In this document: positions 1-10,821 of the stretch, in pieces
How positions within the stretch are numbered: position 1 is the first letter of the stretch
Layout of the letters: the number at the start of each line of letters is the position of its first letter
DNA from: Bifidobacterium pluvialisilvae
Lineage (GTDB): Bacteria; Actinomycetota; Actinomycetes; Actinomycetales; Bifidobacteriaceae
Direction: 5' to 3'
Assembly (NCBI RefSeq): GCF_019331695.1
Contig: NZ_JAHBBI010000003.1
Coordinates: 234,120-298,119, forward strand
DNA length: 64,000 nucleotides
The notes under the pieces: model-generated
What the model was told of the DNA's origin: nothing
The model's database searches: none
The model's input: only the letters and a program-made list of their open reading frames with translations
Made by a program: the position numbers and the translations under genes

Positions 1-945
1 TCCGATATCTCCGGCGACCTCATGAGCCACATGCGCTATCCGGAGAGCCTGTTCAAGGTGCAGCGCTCGCTGCTGAGCAAGTACCACGTCACCAGCGCCA
101 GCCAGTTCTTCTCCGGCGAGGACTTCTGGCAGACGCCGACCGACCCGACCGAGTCCCAGCAGGAGCAGAAGGAGGACATCAAGCAGCCGCCCTACTACCT
201 GACCATGCAGACGCCGGGCACCAAGGAGCCGACCTTCTCCCTGACCTCCACCTATATCCCGGCCGGAGGCCAGACCCGTGAGATTCTCACCGGGTTCCTT
301 TCGGTCGACTCCGATGCCGGCAGCAAGAAAGGCACCATCGGGCCGAACTACGGCACGTTGAGACTGCTCGAATTGCCGAAGGACACCAACGTGCCCGGAC
401 CGGGACAGGCCCAGAACAACTTCAACTCCAGTGCCGACGTGTCGAAGGAGCTCAACCTGCTCGAATCCGGCAGCACCAACGTGGAGCGCGGCAATCTTCT
501 GACCCTGCCGATCGGCGGCGGCCTCGTCTACGTGCAGCCGGTATACATCAAGTCCAGCGGCGCCACCAGCTACCCGCTGCTGAAGAAGGTCCTCGTGGCG
601 TTCGGCGACCAGGTCGGGTTCGCCGACACCCTGGACGAGGCGCTCGACCAGGTGTTCGGCGGCGACTCCGGGGCCTCCGCAGGCGATGCCGAGAAGACGG
701 GGCAGAGCCAACAGCGGTCCGGGGACACCGGCAAGACCACAACCGGCAAATCGAAGTCGCAACAGACCGGCGGCAACGCCACGATGACGCCCGAGATGAA
801 GCAGGCGCTCGCCGACGCGTCCCAGGCCATGAAGGACTCCGACGCCGCCATGAAGAACGGCGACTGGACCGCCTACGGCAAGGCGCAGAAGCAGCTGCAG
901 GACGCCCTGAACAAGGCCATGGCCCTCAGCGGCGACCAGCAGTGA
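1..945 (+). CDS. UPF0182 family membrane protein, C-terminal part (5' truncated by window edge)
   Basis: The reading frame is open from base 1, so the gene starts before the window; 314 residues are visible. The first residues match the UPF0182 (COG1615) pattern around HMRYPESLFKVQR, and blocks such as YYLTMQTPG and LRLLELPKDTNVPGPGQAQN are typical of its C-terminal soluble part. These are large actinobacterial membrane proteins with N-terminal membrane segments, not visible here, and a long extracytoplasmic domain of unknown function. The last 90 residues are a low-complexity Gly/Ser/Gln/Lys linker followed by a short helix ending at GDQQ. A strong hairpin follows the stop codon, so this is probably the end of its transcript. 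Confidence 0.85.
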   Translation, partial: SDISGDLMSHMRYPESLFKVQRSLLSKYHVTSASQFFSGEDFWQTPTDPTESQQEQKEDIKQPPYYLTMQTPGTKEPTFSLTSTYIPAGGQTREILTGFLSVDSDAGSKKGTIGPNYGTLRLLELPKDTNVPGPGQAQNNFNSSADVSKELNLLESGSTNVERGNLLTLPIGGGLVYVQPVYIKSSGATSYPLLKKVLVAFGDQVGFADTLDEALDQVFGGDSGASAGDAEKTGQSQQRSGDTGKTTTGKSKSQQTGGNATMTPEMKQALADASQAMKDSDAAMKNGDWTAYGKAQKQLQDALNKAMALSGDQQ

Positions 946-974
946 CGGCAATCCGCCGTCCCTCCGGAGCATAG

Positions 975-1010
975 GGGAGGGGGATTCTCATGCGTGAGGA
1001 TTCCCCTCCC
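975..1010 (+). terminator. Hairpin terminator after the UPF0182 gene
   Basis: A 16-bp stem (975-990 with 995-1010, two G-U pairs) closes a TGCG tetraloop about 30 bases after the stop codon. The run after it is only weakly T-rich. Confidence 0.7.
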
Positions 1011-1063
1011 TTCGCGTATCGGCGAAAACTGGGGCGGCGGACGCGCGGCGTCACGCGGCGGTA

Positions 1064-1069
1064 TACACT
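1064..1069 (+). promoter_or_regulatory. -10 element of a probable leaderless promoter for the GNAT gene
   Basis: TACACT lies exactly six bases before the GTG start at 1076, so transcription should begin at or next to the start codon. No Shine-Dalgarno sequence is present. Confidence 0.5.
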
Positions 1070-1075
1070 ATTGCC

Positions 1076-1624
1076 GTGCAGTTATTGAACGAAACCTATT
1101 CCACGACGTATTCCAACGGGCGCACCATCGTGATCAGGGACGCCGAGGACGACGATCTGGACGACATCACCCGCATCTACAACATGGCCGTGGTCGTCGG
1201 AGGCAGCACGGCGGACCTCACGCCGCGCAACCTCGACCAGAGGCGTGAATGGGTGTATTCGCACAACCCACGGGACCAATATCCCGTGGTCGTCATCGAG
1301 GTCGACGGCAAGGTGGCGGGATTCGCATCGCTGTCGCGCTACCACGCGCGTGCCGGATACTCCGACATCACGGAATTCAGCTACTACGTCGACAAGGCAT
1401 TCGCCCGTCAGGGGCTGGGCAGCATGCTGGTCGAATGGCTGATCGCGGCGGCCACCCGCATCGGCTTCCGCATCGCCGTGTGCGTGGTGTTCGCCGACAA
1501 CGCGGGCTCCACCGCGCTCATGCACCGTTTCGGATTCGAACGCTATGGCTACCTGCCGAAGGCATGCTGCAATGGAGACCAGCTGCTCGACGTGGCCTAC
1601 TGGTACAAGGAACTGGGGAACTGA
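1076..1624 (+). CDS. GNAT family N-acetyltransferase
   Basis: This 182-residue protein has the GNAT fold. Its N-terminal IVIRDAEDDDLDDITRIYN block, the acetyl-CoA loop region ARQGLGSMLVEWLIAAA (about residues 106-122) and the C-terminal GFERYGYLP block resemble phosphinothricin/amino-acid N-acetyltransferases (PAT/YncA type). It would transfer an acetyl group from acetyl-CoA to a small amine or amino acid; the substrate cannot be read from sequence. The GTG start at 1076 fits a -10 box six bases upstream. It ends four bases before pth, so the two genes may share a transcript. Confidence 0.8.
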   Translation: MQLLNETYSTTYSNGRTIVIRDAEDDDLDDITRIYNMAVVVGGSTADLTPRNLDQRREWVYSHNPRDQYPVVVIEVDGKVAGFASLSRYHARAGYSDITEFSYYVDKAFARQGLGSMLVEWLIAAATRIGFRIAVCVVFADNAGSTALMHRFGFERYGYLPKACCNGDQLLDVAYWYKELGN

Positions 1625-1628
1625 ACTG

Positions 1629-2228
1629 ATGGCATCTGATTTCTGGCTTATCGCGGGACTGGGCAATCCCGGGTCGAAGTATGAGGGGACCCGCCACAAC
1701 ATGGGATTCATGTGCGCCGATGTGCTCGCCGAACGCTGGTCCGTGAGCCTGTCCGACCACAAGGGGCTGGCGAAGCTCGGCAAGGGCGTCATGGCGCTGG
1801 ACGGCCGGCGGGTCAAGTTCTTCCTGGCCAAGCCGCTGACCTACATGAACGAGTCCGGCAATGCCGTCTCGTCCATCAGCGCATATTATGACATCCCCGC
1901 CGAGCATATCGTCGTCATTCACGACGACATGGATCTCGACTTCGGCCGTATCAAAGTGAAGGCCGGGGGCTCCGCCGGCGGCCACAACGGCATCAAATCC
2001 ATCGACCGGTCCCTGGGAACCAACAAATACGCGCGTGTGCGGCTCGGCGTGGGGCACGCCAGGCGCGGCCCCAACGCCCACGACAACACCATTAACTGGG
2101 TGCTTGGCGGCTTCTCCCCCCAGCAGCGCAAGCAGTTGGACGAGTTCCTCGCCGACGGGGCCGACGCGGCCGAGACCGTCATCATCGACGGTCTGAGCAA
2201 GGCCCAGGAGCGGTTCAATGGCCGATGA
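1629..2228 (+). CDS. pth: Peptidyl-tRNA hydrolase
   Basis: The product (199 aa) cleaves the ester bond between peptide and tRNA on prematurely released peptidyl-tRNA, recycling the tRNA in the cytosol. The N-terminal GLGNPGSKYEGTRHNMGF motif carries the conserved Asn and catalytic His. KPLTYMNESGNAV, HDDMDLDFGRIKVK and GGHNGIKSI are the other family blocks. The ATG at 1629 is preferred over an upstream in-frame ATG at 1545 because the conserved domain begins directly at MASDFWLIAGLGNPG. The 3' end overlaps mfd by 11 bases, indicating translational coupling. Pth beside mfd is a familiar actinobacterial arrangement. Confidence 0.97.
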   Translation: MASDFWLIAGLGNPGSKYEGTRHNMGFMCADVLAERWSVSLSDHKGLAKLGKGVMALDGRRVKFFLAKPLTYMNESGNAVSSISAYYDIPAEHIVVIHDDMDLDFGRIKVKAGGSAGGHNGIKSIDRSLGTNKYARVRLGVGHARRGPNAHDNTINWVLGGFSPQQRKQLDEFLADGADAAETVIIDGLSKAQERFNGR

Positions 2229-5200
2229 GCGGGAAGCGCATGCGACGCTACGGGTAGACGGGATGCTGCACGATCTGCTGCGACGGCTTGACGGCGACGC
2301 CGATTTCCGGCGTCTCGTGGACGTCGGTGCCTCCCACGACGGCGGACGCTCCCGCCTGACCATCGGTGCGCCGGAAGGCATCCGTCCCGCGCTGGTCGCG
2401 GCGCTGGCCGAAGAAGCGCCGGGCTCCACCGTGGTGATGGTGGTGCCCTCCGGACGCGACGCCGAGGAATGCGTGCAGTCCATACGGTCATGGTATGGCG
2501 GTGACCCCGGGGACGTCGCCATACTGCAGGCATGGGAGACGCTGCCCCATGAGCGGCTCTCCCCGCGGTCCGACACCGTGGCGGGACGCATGGCCGTCTT
2601 CCGTCGCCTCGCCCATCCCGAACCCGGATCGGCGATGTCCGGCCCCATCCGCATCCTTGTGATGCCGATCCGTTCGATGATCCAACCCGTGGTCCGGGGC
2701 CTTGGGGACGTGGAGCCGCTCGTCTTCGCCGCGGGAAGGGAGATATCCCTCGAAGACGCGGTCCGACGGCTCGTGCGGAATGCGTACACACGCGCCGAAC
2801 TGGTCATGGACCGCGGTGAATTCGCCGTACGAGGCGGCATCCTCGACGTCTTCCCCCCGACGGCGGCGCATCCGGTGCGCATCGAGTTCTTCGGCGACGA
2901 GATCGACTCCATCCGGGAGTTCCATGCCTCCGACCAACGCACCTACGGTGACGACGTCGGCACCGTCTGGGCGACCCCATGCCGTGAGCTACAGCTGACC
3001 GATTCGGTGCGCGAACGCGCCGGAAGGCTGGCCGGGCAGATACCCAACGCGCACGACATGCTCGAATCCATCGCGCACGCCATTCCCGTCGAAGGCATGG
3101 AATCGCTCATGCCCGCGCTCGTCGACGACCTCGTCCCGGTTGCCTCCTTGCTGCCGGAACGATCCCTGGTGTTGTTGGACGACCCCGAACGGCTGCGTCG
3201 GGCCAGCGAGGACCTCAACAAGACGGCGGACGAGTTCCTCGCCGCCAGCTGGCATGTGGCGGCCTCGGGCCACGGCGACGGCGCACCCATCAGCTTCGAC
3301 GAGGCGAGCTTCCTCGACTATGGGGAGACCGTGGAATCGCTGGAATCCTCCTGCGACGCCGTGTGGGGGCTCACCGGCTTCGGTGTGGACGACACGATTG
3401 ACGGGCACATTCAGCTCGACGCCGTGGCCCCCGAGGAGTTCCGCGGCATCGAGAGCAAGACGTCCGAAGGCATCCATGGACTGCTGTCGGCGGGATTGGA
3501 CGTCACGGTCACCGCGGCGGCCAACGGCACACTGTCGAGGCTGCGCAGGATGCTGTCGCAGATCGGCGTCTCCGACATCCGATACGTGACGTCATGCGCC
3601 GTGGACGGCTTCATCGACAGGTCCGCAGGCATCGCCCTGCTCACCGAACGCGACCTGACCGGCAAATCCAGCGTCGCGGCCCATGCGAAGACGCCGAAAC
3701 GCCGGCGCAAGGCCATCGACCTCATGGAGCTCAAGGCCGGCGACTACATCGTCCACGACCAGCATGGCATCGGACGGTTCGTCGAGATGCGGCAACGCAC
3801 CATCGGATCCGGGCCGACGAAATCCCAACGCGAATACCTGGTCGTCGAATACGCGCCATCGAAACGCGGCGCCCCTCCGGACAAGCTGTTCATCCCCACC
3901 GACCAGCTCGACAAGATCAGCAAATACATCGGCGCGGACGTCCCCAAGCTCAACAAGCTCGGCGGTTCCGACTGGGCCGCCACCAAGGCCAAGGCCCGCA
4001 AGCATGTCAAACAGATCGCGCAGGACCTGGTCAAACTGTACTCCGCCCGCCAGCAGGCCAAAGGATTCGCGTTCAGCCCCGACACCCCGTGGCAGCGCGA
4101 GCTGGAGGACGCCTTCCCCTACCAGGAGACGGCCGACCAGCTCACCACCATCGACGAGGTCAAGGCCGACATGGAAAAGCCCGTGCCGATGGACCGCCTC
4201 ATCTGCGGCGACGTCGGCTTCGGCAAGACCGAGATCGCGCTGCGCGCCGCATTCAAGGCGGTCCAGGACTCGAAGCAGGTGGCGGTGCTCGTGCCCACCA
4301 CCCTGCTCGTGCAGCAGCACTACGAGACCTTCACCGAACGATTCTCGGGATTCCCCGTCAACGTCGCCGCCATGAGCCGTTTCCAGACGGCCAAGCAGAT
4401 CAAGGAGACCACCGAAGGGCTCGCCGCGGGCACCGTCGACGTGGTGATCGGCACCCACAAGCTGCTCAATCCGAAGATTCGCTTCAAGGACCTGGGACTC
4501 GTCATCATCGACGAGGAGCAGCGTTTCGGCGTCGAACACAAAGAGACGCTCAAGGCGCTGCGCACGAACGTCGACGTGCTGAGCCTCTCCGCCACGCCGA
4601 TCCCGCGAACCCTCGAGATGGCCGTCACCGGCATCCGCGAGATGTCCACGCTGGCCACCCCGCCCGAGGACCGTCTCCCCGTGCTCACCTACGTGGGCGC
4701 CTACGAGGACGCCCAGGTCACGGCCGCCATCCGGCGCGAGCTGCTGCGCGGCGGCCAGGTGTTCTATGTGCACAACCGCGTGGGGGACATCGAACGTGTC
4801 TCCGCGAAGATCAAGGAACTCGTCCCCGAGGCGCGCATAGGCGTCGCGCACGGCAAGATGGGGGAGAAGCAGCTCGACGCCATCATCCGCGACTTCTGGC
4901 ACCGCGACATCGACGTCCTGCTCTGCACCACCATCATCGAGACCGGTCTGGATATCTCCAACGCCAATACGCTCATCGTGGACCATGCCGACAAATTCGG
5001 CCTCTCACAGCTGCACCAGCTGCGAGGCAGGGTCGGCAGGGGGCGGGAACGCGCCTACGCGTACTTCCTTTACGACCCGTCCAAGACGATGACCCAGACC
5101 GCGCACGACCGCCTCGCCACCATCGCGCAGAACACCGCGCTCGGCTCCGGGTACGACGTGGCCATGAAGGACCTCGAACTGCGCGGCACCGGCAACCTGC

Positions 5201-5784
5201 TCGGCGGCGAGCAATCCGGCCATATCGAAGGCGTCGGATTCGACCTGTACGTGCGCATGGTCTCCGAGGCCGTCGCCGAATACAAGGAGCCGCAGCGCAC
5301 CGAACCGGTGTCCGTCACCATCGACCTGCCCGTCGACGCCTCCATCCCCGAGGCGTACATCGACTCCGACAAGCTGCGCCTCGAAGCCTACCGCAAGATG
5401 GCCGCGGCCCGCGACGAGCACGACCTGCAGGAGCTGCGCGACGAGCTCACCGACCGCTACGGCAATCCCCCCAAGGAACTCGACACCCTGTTCGACGTGG
5501 CCCGGCTGCGCGCACGCGCACGAGCGCTCGGGCTCAGCGAGATCGTCGCACAGGGACGCAACGTACGCGTCGGCAAGATCGACCCTCCCGAATCAGTGGC
5601 AATGCGCCTCGAACGCATCTACAAGGGCATCCAATACCGTCCCGTCACCCACACCTATCTCATCCCCGCCCCATTCCGCGGGACGATGGGCTCAGGGGCC
5701 ATGGACTCGACCCAGGTCCTCGCCTGGGCCAACCAGCTCCTCGACGACCTGGCATGGAAGCACACACCAAAACGACGGTCATGA
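2218..5784 (+). CDS. mfd: Transcription-repair coupling factor
   Basis: This 1188-residue ATP-dependent translocase removes RNA polymerase stalled at DNA lesions and recruits UvrA for excision repair. In order it shows a UvrB-like N-terminal region ([25 protein letters not shown]), a CarD-like RNA polymerase interaction domain near residue 508 (GDYIVHDQHGIGRF), and a superfamily 2 helicase core with Walker A GDVGFGKT at about 664-671, DEEQ at about 765, and SATPIPRTLEMA. The RecG-like TRG block (RGRVGRGRERAYAYFLY) and the TRCF C-terminal domain follow. Length and domain order are normal. The stop overlaps the pabB start (ATGA), so repair and pABA genes look co-transcribed. Confidence 0.98.
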   Translation: MADEREAHATLRVDGMLHDLLRRLDGDADFRRLVDVGASHDGGRSRLTIGAPEGIRPALVAALAEEAPGSTVVMVVPSGRDAEECVQSIRSWYGGDPGDVAILQAWETLPHERLSPRSDTVAGRMAVFRRLAHPEPGSAMSGPIRILVMPIRSMIQPVVRGLGDVEPLVFAAGREISLEDAVRRLVRNAYTRAELVMDRGEFAVRGGILDVFPPTAAHPVRIEFFGDEIDSIREFHASDQRTYGDDVGTVWATPCRELQLTDSVRERAGRLAGQIPNAHDMLESIAHAIPVEGMESLMPALVDDLVPVASLLPERSLVLLDDPERLRRASEDLNKTADEFLAASWHVAASGHGDGAPISFDEASFLDYGETVESLESSCDAVWGLTGFGVDDTIDGHIQLDAVAPEEFRGIESKTSEGIHGLLSAGLDVTVTAAANGTLSRLRRMLSQIGVSDIRYVTSCAVDGFIDRSAGIALLTERDLTGKSSVAAHAKTPKRRRKAIDLMELKAGDYIVHDQHGIGRFVEMRQRTIGSGPTKSQREYLVVEYAPSKRGAPPDKLFIPTDQLDKISKYIGADVPKLNKLGGSDWAATKAKARKHVKQIAQDLVKLYSARQQAKGFAFSPDTPWQRELEDAFPYQETADQLTTIDEVKADMEKPVPMDRLICGDVGFGKTEIALRAAFKAVQDSKQVAVLVPTTLLVQQHYETFTERFSGFPVNVAAMSRFQTAKQIKETTEGLAAGTVDVVIGTHKLLNPKIRFKDLGLVIIDEEQRFGVEHKETLKALRTNVDVLSLSATPIPRTLEMAVTGIREMSTLATPPEDRLPVLTYVGAYEDAQVTAAIRRELLRGGQVFYVHNRVGDIERVSAKIKELVPEARIGVAHGKMGEKQLDAIIRDFWHRDIDVLLCTTIIETGLDISNANTLIVDHADKFGLSQLHQLRGRVGRGRERAYAYFLYDPSKTMTQTAHDRLATIAQNTALGSGYDVAMKDLELRGTGNLLGGEQSGHIEGVGFDLYVRMVSEAVAEYKEPQRTEPVSVTIDLPVDASIPEAYIDSDKLRLEAYRKMAAARDEHDLQELRDELTDRYGNPPKELDTLFDVARLRARARALGLSEIVAQGRNVRVGKIDPPESVAMRLERIYKGIQYRPVTHTYLIPAPFRGTMGSGAMDSTQVLAWANQLLDDLAWKHTPKRRS

Positions 5785-7241
5785 CGCAACGAACCACCAT
5801 CACCGAGCTGCGGCCGTATCGTACGCTCGCCGACGTCGCCGAGGCCTTCGACGCCGTCGGCGAACCGTTGGTCCTCCTCGACTCGCAGACGGGGGAACGG
5901 TATTCCATACTCGGCGTCAACCCGTTCCGCGGGGTGGAGCAATACGGCGAGACCGTCCGGGAGTCGCGCCATGAATCCGGCGAATGGACGTATGCGACCC
6001 ATCATGACGCCGATGCGCTGGACGCCATCCGGTCATGGGCCGCGCAATCGTCCGTCGGCGTTTCGTCGGAAGAGGCGCTTCCGGCGGACGCCGGGAACCG
6101 CCGTCTCCCATTCACGTCCGGCGTCATGGGCTTTGCCTCCTACGATGACGGCATGCGACGGCACGGCCTTGCGCCGCGCCATGCCCGGCCGGGGGGACCG
6201 GCCATGCCCGACGCCGCATGGTGGGATTTCGACGACATCTTCGTCGAGGACCATCGCGATCGCCGGACGCTGCTGATATCCCATCACCGCCGTGACGGAC
6301 TGCGCCCCGAGGAGGCCATCGGCCGCATCCGCCCCGATGGCGCCCCCCTGCCAGGGTCCCCGGCCGTCGACGCCGCCGCGTCCTGGGCCTGCGAGCATGA
6401 CAGGGCATCATACGTGCGGGGTGTCGAATCCTTGCGTGGCCACATGCGCGAGGGCGATGCCTACGTGGCCAACTATTCGCTGCGTATGACCGTCTCCAGC
6501 CCGTTCGCGCCCTATGGGCTGTTCCGTCGTCTCGCCCTGTACAATCCGGCGCCGTACGCCGGCTACGTCAACGGCGGTGGTTGGCAGATCGTCAGCTCCT
6601 CGCCCGAACGGTTCCTGCGGTGCGAACGCCGGCACGTCACGACCGAGCCCATCAAGGGCACCCGTCCCCGCTCCGCCGATCCGACCGTGGACCGGCGCAA
6701 CCGTGCCGAACTCGAACAATCGGAAAAGGACCACAGCGAACTGCTCATGGTCACCGATCTTGAGCGCAACGACCTGAGCAGGGTGGCGCGCCCCGGCACC
6801 GTGGCGACGCCGGCGTTCGCCGCAGTCCACAGCTTCGCCCACGTCCACCACCTCATCTCCACCGTGGAGGCCGATCTCGCCGGGGGGAGGACGGTCGAGG
6901 ACGCCATCGCGGCCATGTCCCCGGGAGGTTCCATCACCGGCGCCCCGAAGCGCCGCGTCATGCAGCTCATCGACCGGTACGAACGATCCGCCAGAGGCGC
7001 GTACACCGGCTCCCTCGGATACATCGGGTTCAACGGCGACAGCGACCTCAACATCCTCATACGGTCGGCCACCCACACGGGCCAAGCCCGGGGGTGCGGC
7101 CCATACGAGTACCATATCGGCGCCGGAGGCGGCATCACCGTCGAATCCGACCCCGACTTCGAATACGACGAGGCGATGCAGAAGGCGGAGGCCCTGCTCG
7201 ACGCCCTCGGATGCGACACGAAAGGACGATGGCATGACTGA
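5781..7241 (+). CDS. pabB: Aminodeoxychorismate synthase component I
   Basis: This 486-residue member of the anthranilate synthase component I family converts chorismate and ammonia to 4-amino-4-deoxychorismate, the first step to p-aminobenzoate and folate. The catalytic motif reads PIKGTRPR; the Lys in PIKGT marks PabB, whereas anthranilate synthases carry PIAGT. DLERNDLSRVA, SPGGSITGAPK and the terminal GAGGGITVESDPDFEYDE block are also conserved. The ATG at 5781 overlaps the mfd stop by one base and pabC overlaps its end by 8 bases. No glutamine amidotransferase (PabA) is fused or adjacent, so ammonia must come from a subunit encoded elsewhere. Confidence 0.9.
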   Translation: MTQRTTITELRPYRTLADVAEAFDAVGEPLVLLDSQTGERYSILGVNPFRGVEQYGETVRESRHESGEWTYATHHDADALDAIRSWAAQSSVGVSSEEALPADAGNRRLPFTSGVMGFASYDDGMRRHGLAPRHARPGGPAMPDAAWWDFDDIFVEDHRDRRTLLISHHRRDGLRPEEAIGRIRPDGAPLPGSPAVDAAASWACEHDRASYVRGVESLRGHMREGDAYVANYSLRMTVSSPFAPYGLFRRLALYNPAPYAGYVNGGGWQIVSSSPERFLRCERRHVTTEPIKGTRPRSADPTVDRRNRAELEQSEKDHSELLMVTDLERNDLSRVARPGTVATPAFAAVHSFAHVHHLISTVEADLAGGRTVEDAIAAMSPGGSITGAPKRRVMQLIDRYERSARGAYTGSLGYIGFNGDSDLNILIRSATHTGQARGCGPYEYHIGAGGGITVESDPDFEYDEAMQKAEALLDALGCDTKGRWHD

Positions 7242-8079
7242 CGGGAACCGGAACGGTCCGCTCCGCGCCAGGCCTTTCCCCGGAGGGCGGCCGGGGGAGG
7301 GGTACCAATTCGGTCTCGGCGTCTTCGAGACCATCGCGATCCGGAACGGACAGGCCATCATGCTCGAACGCCACATCGAGCGGCTCGGCCGCGGATGCCG
7401 TGCGATCGGCGTGCCCGACCCCGATGGCGCGTCCATCCGGGACCGCATCGGGGAGCATCTGCGCCACATGCGGGAGGAAGCCCCGGCGTTGTGGGCGTCG
7501 TGCGCGCTGAAGGTCATCGCATCCGACGGCATCCTGACCCTGACCCACCGGCCCAATCCCTATGACGCGTGGGGCGACGGACGGACCCTCGGGCTCGGAT
7601 GGTGCCAGGCGTGGCGCAACGAACGCTCCGTGCTGACCTTCCACAAGACCCTCAACCAAGGCGACAACATCCTCGAGACGCGTCGCGCCAAGGCGGCGGG
7701 CCTCGACGGGGCGGTGTTCGCGAACGCAAGGGGCGAGCTGTGCGAGACCACCAACGCCAACCTGTTCCTCGTGCGCGACGGAGTCATCCACACGCCGGCC
7801 GTGGAATGCGGCCTGCTGCCCGGTACGGTGCGTGGCTGGGTGTGCGAACGGCGGACGGTGGCCGAGGAGCGCATCGCGGTCATGGAAGCCGTCGGGGATA
7901 CGTCCCGGGGCGACGCCCCGTTCGACATCGGCCGATGGGACGAGGCCTTCGCCACCAACGCCCTGATGGGCATCCGACCGGTGACGGCCATAGGAGGCAC
8001 GGGGATTCCCCTCGGGCCGATCACGCGCCATCTCATGCGCGAGTATGCGCAATTCGTATGTGAGCGTGAACATGAATGA
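7234..8079 (+). CDS. pabC: Aminotransferase class IV, probable aminodeoxychorismate lyase
   Basis: The protein (281 aa) belongs to fold-type IV PLP enzymes. FGLGVFETIAI-like residues near the N terminus, the Lys in TFHKTLNQGDNI (PLP Schiff-base candidate) and ELCETTNANLFLVRDG with a C-terminal TNALMGIRPV are typical of 4-amino-4-deoxychorismate lyase and branched-chain/D-amino acid aminotransferases. Position directly after pabB, with an 8-base overlap, argues for the lyase that releases pyruvate and yields p-aminobenzoate. A D-amino acid or branched-chain aminotransferase role cannot be excluded from sequence alone. Confidence 0.85.
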   Translation: MTDGNRNGPLRARPFPGGRPGEGYQFGLGVFETIAIRNGQAIMLERHIERLGRGCRAIGVPDPDGASIRDRIGEHLRHMREEAPALWASCALKVIASDGILTLTHRPNPYDAWGDGRTLGLGWCQAWRNERSVLTFHKTLNQGDNILETRRAKAAGLDGAVFANARGELCETTNANLFLVRDGVIHTPAVECGLLPGTVRGWVCERRTVAEERIAVMEAVGDTSRGDAPFDIGRWDEAFATNALMGIRPVTAIGGTGIPLGPITRHLMREYAQFVCEREHE

Positions 8080-8194
8080 GCCGGCCGCATGGGGTGAAAC
8101 GTCGCCCCTCCGGCGACACTTACGGGGAAAAACTGGGCATCGTCCATAAAAGGCATTATTCTTAGGTCTGTCAGCACAACATAATTTGTCTTAA

Positions 8195-9502
<1,308 letters not shown>

Positions 9503-9551
9503 GCCTCTCCGGCATGCGCCGGATGATGCCCGTTTGAACAAGCGGTAACGA

Positions 9552-9594
9552 TACCCGTCGTATTCGGCACCAAGTCGAATGCGGCGGGTATTTT
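9552..9594 (+). terminator. Enolase terminator
   Basis: A 15-bp stem (9552-9566 with 9576-9590, a few G-U pairs) around a 9-base loop is followed by TTTT. It ends two bases before the first possible start codon of the ftsB-like gene. Confidence 0.85.
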
Positions 9595-9595
9595 C

Positions 9596-10210
9596 GTGTC
9601 TATGGGCAAAAGGGACGCGAACGGCAAAGGCAGCAGAGGAATCAGGGGAGCGAAGACCGCACAGGGATCCTCTGCGGGAAAGTCCCCGCACAGGACGGGC
9701 GGGGCCACGGTTCCGGCCCCGTCACGGAGGGCATCGGTCGCCCCCATCACGTTTTTCGTGGCGCTGATCATCGTGGTGCTCGGCTCCATACAGCTGATTT
9801 CCACATTCCATACGTATGCGTTGAATCTCGCGGAACTCAACGCATTGCGTAATCAGGAATCCCAGCTCATCGCGAAAAAGGCGAAGCTTGACAACGACAT
9901 CGAACGCTGGGATGACGATGCCTATGTCACCGCCCAGGCGAGGGAGCGCCTCGGATTCGTCTTCCCCGGGGAACGGTCGGTGCGCATCCTGCATCCCGAG
10001 GCGGTCACCGGCAAGACCGGTGATACCGAAAACCAGGGTCAGCAGTCGACCGGCGAACAGACGCTGCCATGGTACAAGGACATGTTCTCCTCCTTCGGCA
10101 AGGCCGACAAGCGTCCTGCCGCGGCATCCGGCGACGCCTCCTCCGGCAGCGGGGGAAAGACGTCCTCCGGCGACACCACGACCAACACGAACACAAAGGA
10201 AGGCCAATGA
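9596..10210 (+). CDS. FtsB/DivIC-like septum formation protein
   Basis: This 204-residue protein (202 if the ATG at 9602 is used) has a basic, disordered N terminus of about 50 residues. One membrane segment follows near residues 52-72 (APITFFVALIIVVLGSIQLI), then a short extracytoplasmic coiled coil rich in Leu/Ala/Lys (LAELNALRNQESQLIAKKAK), then a Ser/Thr/Gly-rich tail. That layout is the FtsB/DivIC (septum formation initiator) pattern; these proteins join FtsL and FtsQ in the divisome. Gene order eno-this-DUF501-ppx is conserved in actinobacteria such as Mycobacterium. The start codons abut the enolase terminator, so the ATG at 9602 may be the true start. Confidence 0.8.
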   Translation: MSMGKRDANGKGSRGIRGAKTAQGSSAGKSPHRTGGATVPAPSRRASVAPITFFVALIIVVLGSIQLISTFHTYALNLAELNALRNQESQLIAKKAKLDNDIERWDDDAYVTAQARERLGFVFPGERSVRILHPEAVTGKTGDTENQGQQSTGEQTLPWYKDMFSSFGKADKRPAAASGDASSGSGGKTSSGDTTTNTNTKEGQ

Positions 10211-10821
10211 CCAACGACGACATCCGACTGATCCACGACGTTCTGGACGAGCGGCTTTCGCATCCCCTCGACCGGCGTGACGTCGACGCCGTACGTCGCG
10301 AACTCGGCCGGTTCCCCCGGGGCATGGTGGCGGTGGGCGCACGCTGCGTGTGCGGCAGCCCGCTGGCCGTGATCACCCGGCCGCTGGTGGACGGCAGGAC
10401 GCCGTTCCCCACCACCTGCTACCTCACCAGTCCTGAAGCGGTCAAGGCCGTGTCCAGGCTCGAGGCCGCCGGGCGCATGGCGGAATACACGCGGCAGGTG
10501 CAGGAGGATTCGGACATCTACGCCGCCTACGAACGAGCGCATGATCTGTATCTCGCGTTCCGTCATGAGCTCGCCGAACGACTGGGCGATTCCGAGGAGC
10601 ATATCGAAGGCATCAGCGCGGGCGGCATGCCGGTGCGGGTCAAATGCCTGCATGCGCTGGTGGGACAGTCGCTCGTCATGGGACGTGGCGTCAACCCCAT
10701 CGGGGACATGGTGCTTGACGAGGTCGCCGGGGAATTCGATCCGGGCGTCTGCAGGTGCTCGGTACGCGTCGCGGACCCCGGGGAATCCACGGAACCGGAC
10801 ACGGAAAGGAAGGACGTATGA
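10207..10821 (+). CDS. DUF501 domain-containing protein
   Basis: This 204-residue cytosolic protein belongs to the actinobacterial DUF501 family (COG1507), of unknown function. The recognisable core is RRELGRFPRGMVAVGARCVCGSPLAV with P-T-CYLTSPE, and the C-terminal HEHIEG-like EEHIEGISAGGMPVRVKCLHALV block contains possible metal-binding His and Cys residues. The ATG at 10207 overlaps the ftsB-like stop codon and its own stop overlaps the ppx start, so all three genes are translationally coupled. The context suggests a link with division or polyphosphate metabolism, but no function is established. Confidence 0.88.
   Translation: MTNDDIRLIHDVLDERLSHPLDRRDVDAVRRELGRFPRGMVAVGARCVCGSPLAVITRPLVDGRTPFPTTCYLTSPEAVKAVSRLEAAGRMAEYTRQVQEDSDIYAAYERAHDLYLAFRHELAERLGDSEEHIEGISAGGMPVRVKCLHALVGQSLVMGRGVNPIGDMVLDEVAGEFDPGVCRCSVRVADPGESTEPDTERKDV

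Noticed and set aside
3594..5780. Long open frame running through mfd and into pabB
   Set aside because: It is the +1 shadow of a GC-rich gene with Arg/Pro/Gly-rich nonsense; only the part from 5781 is coding.
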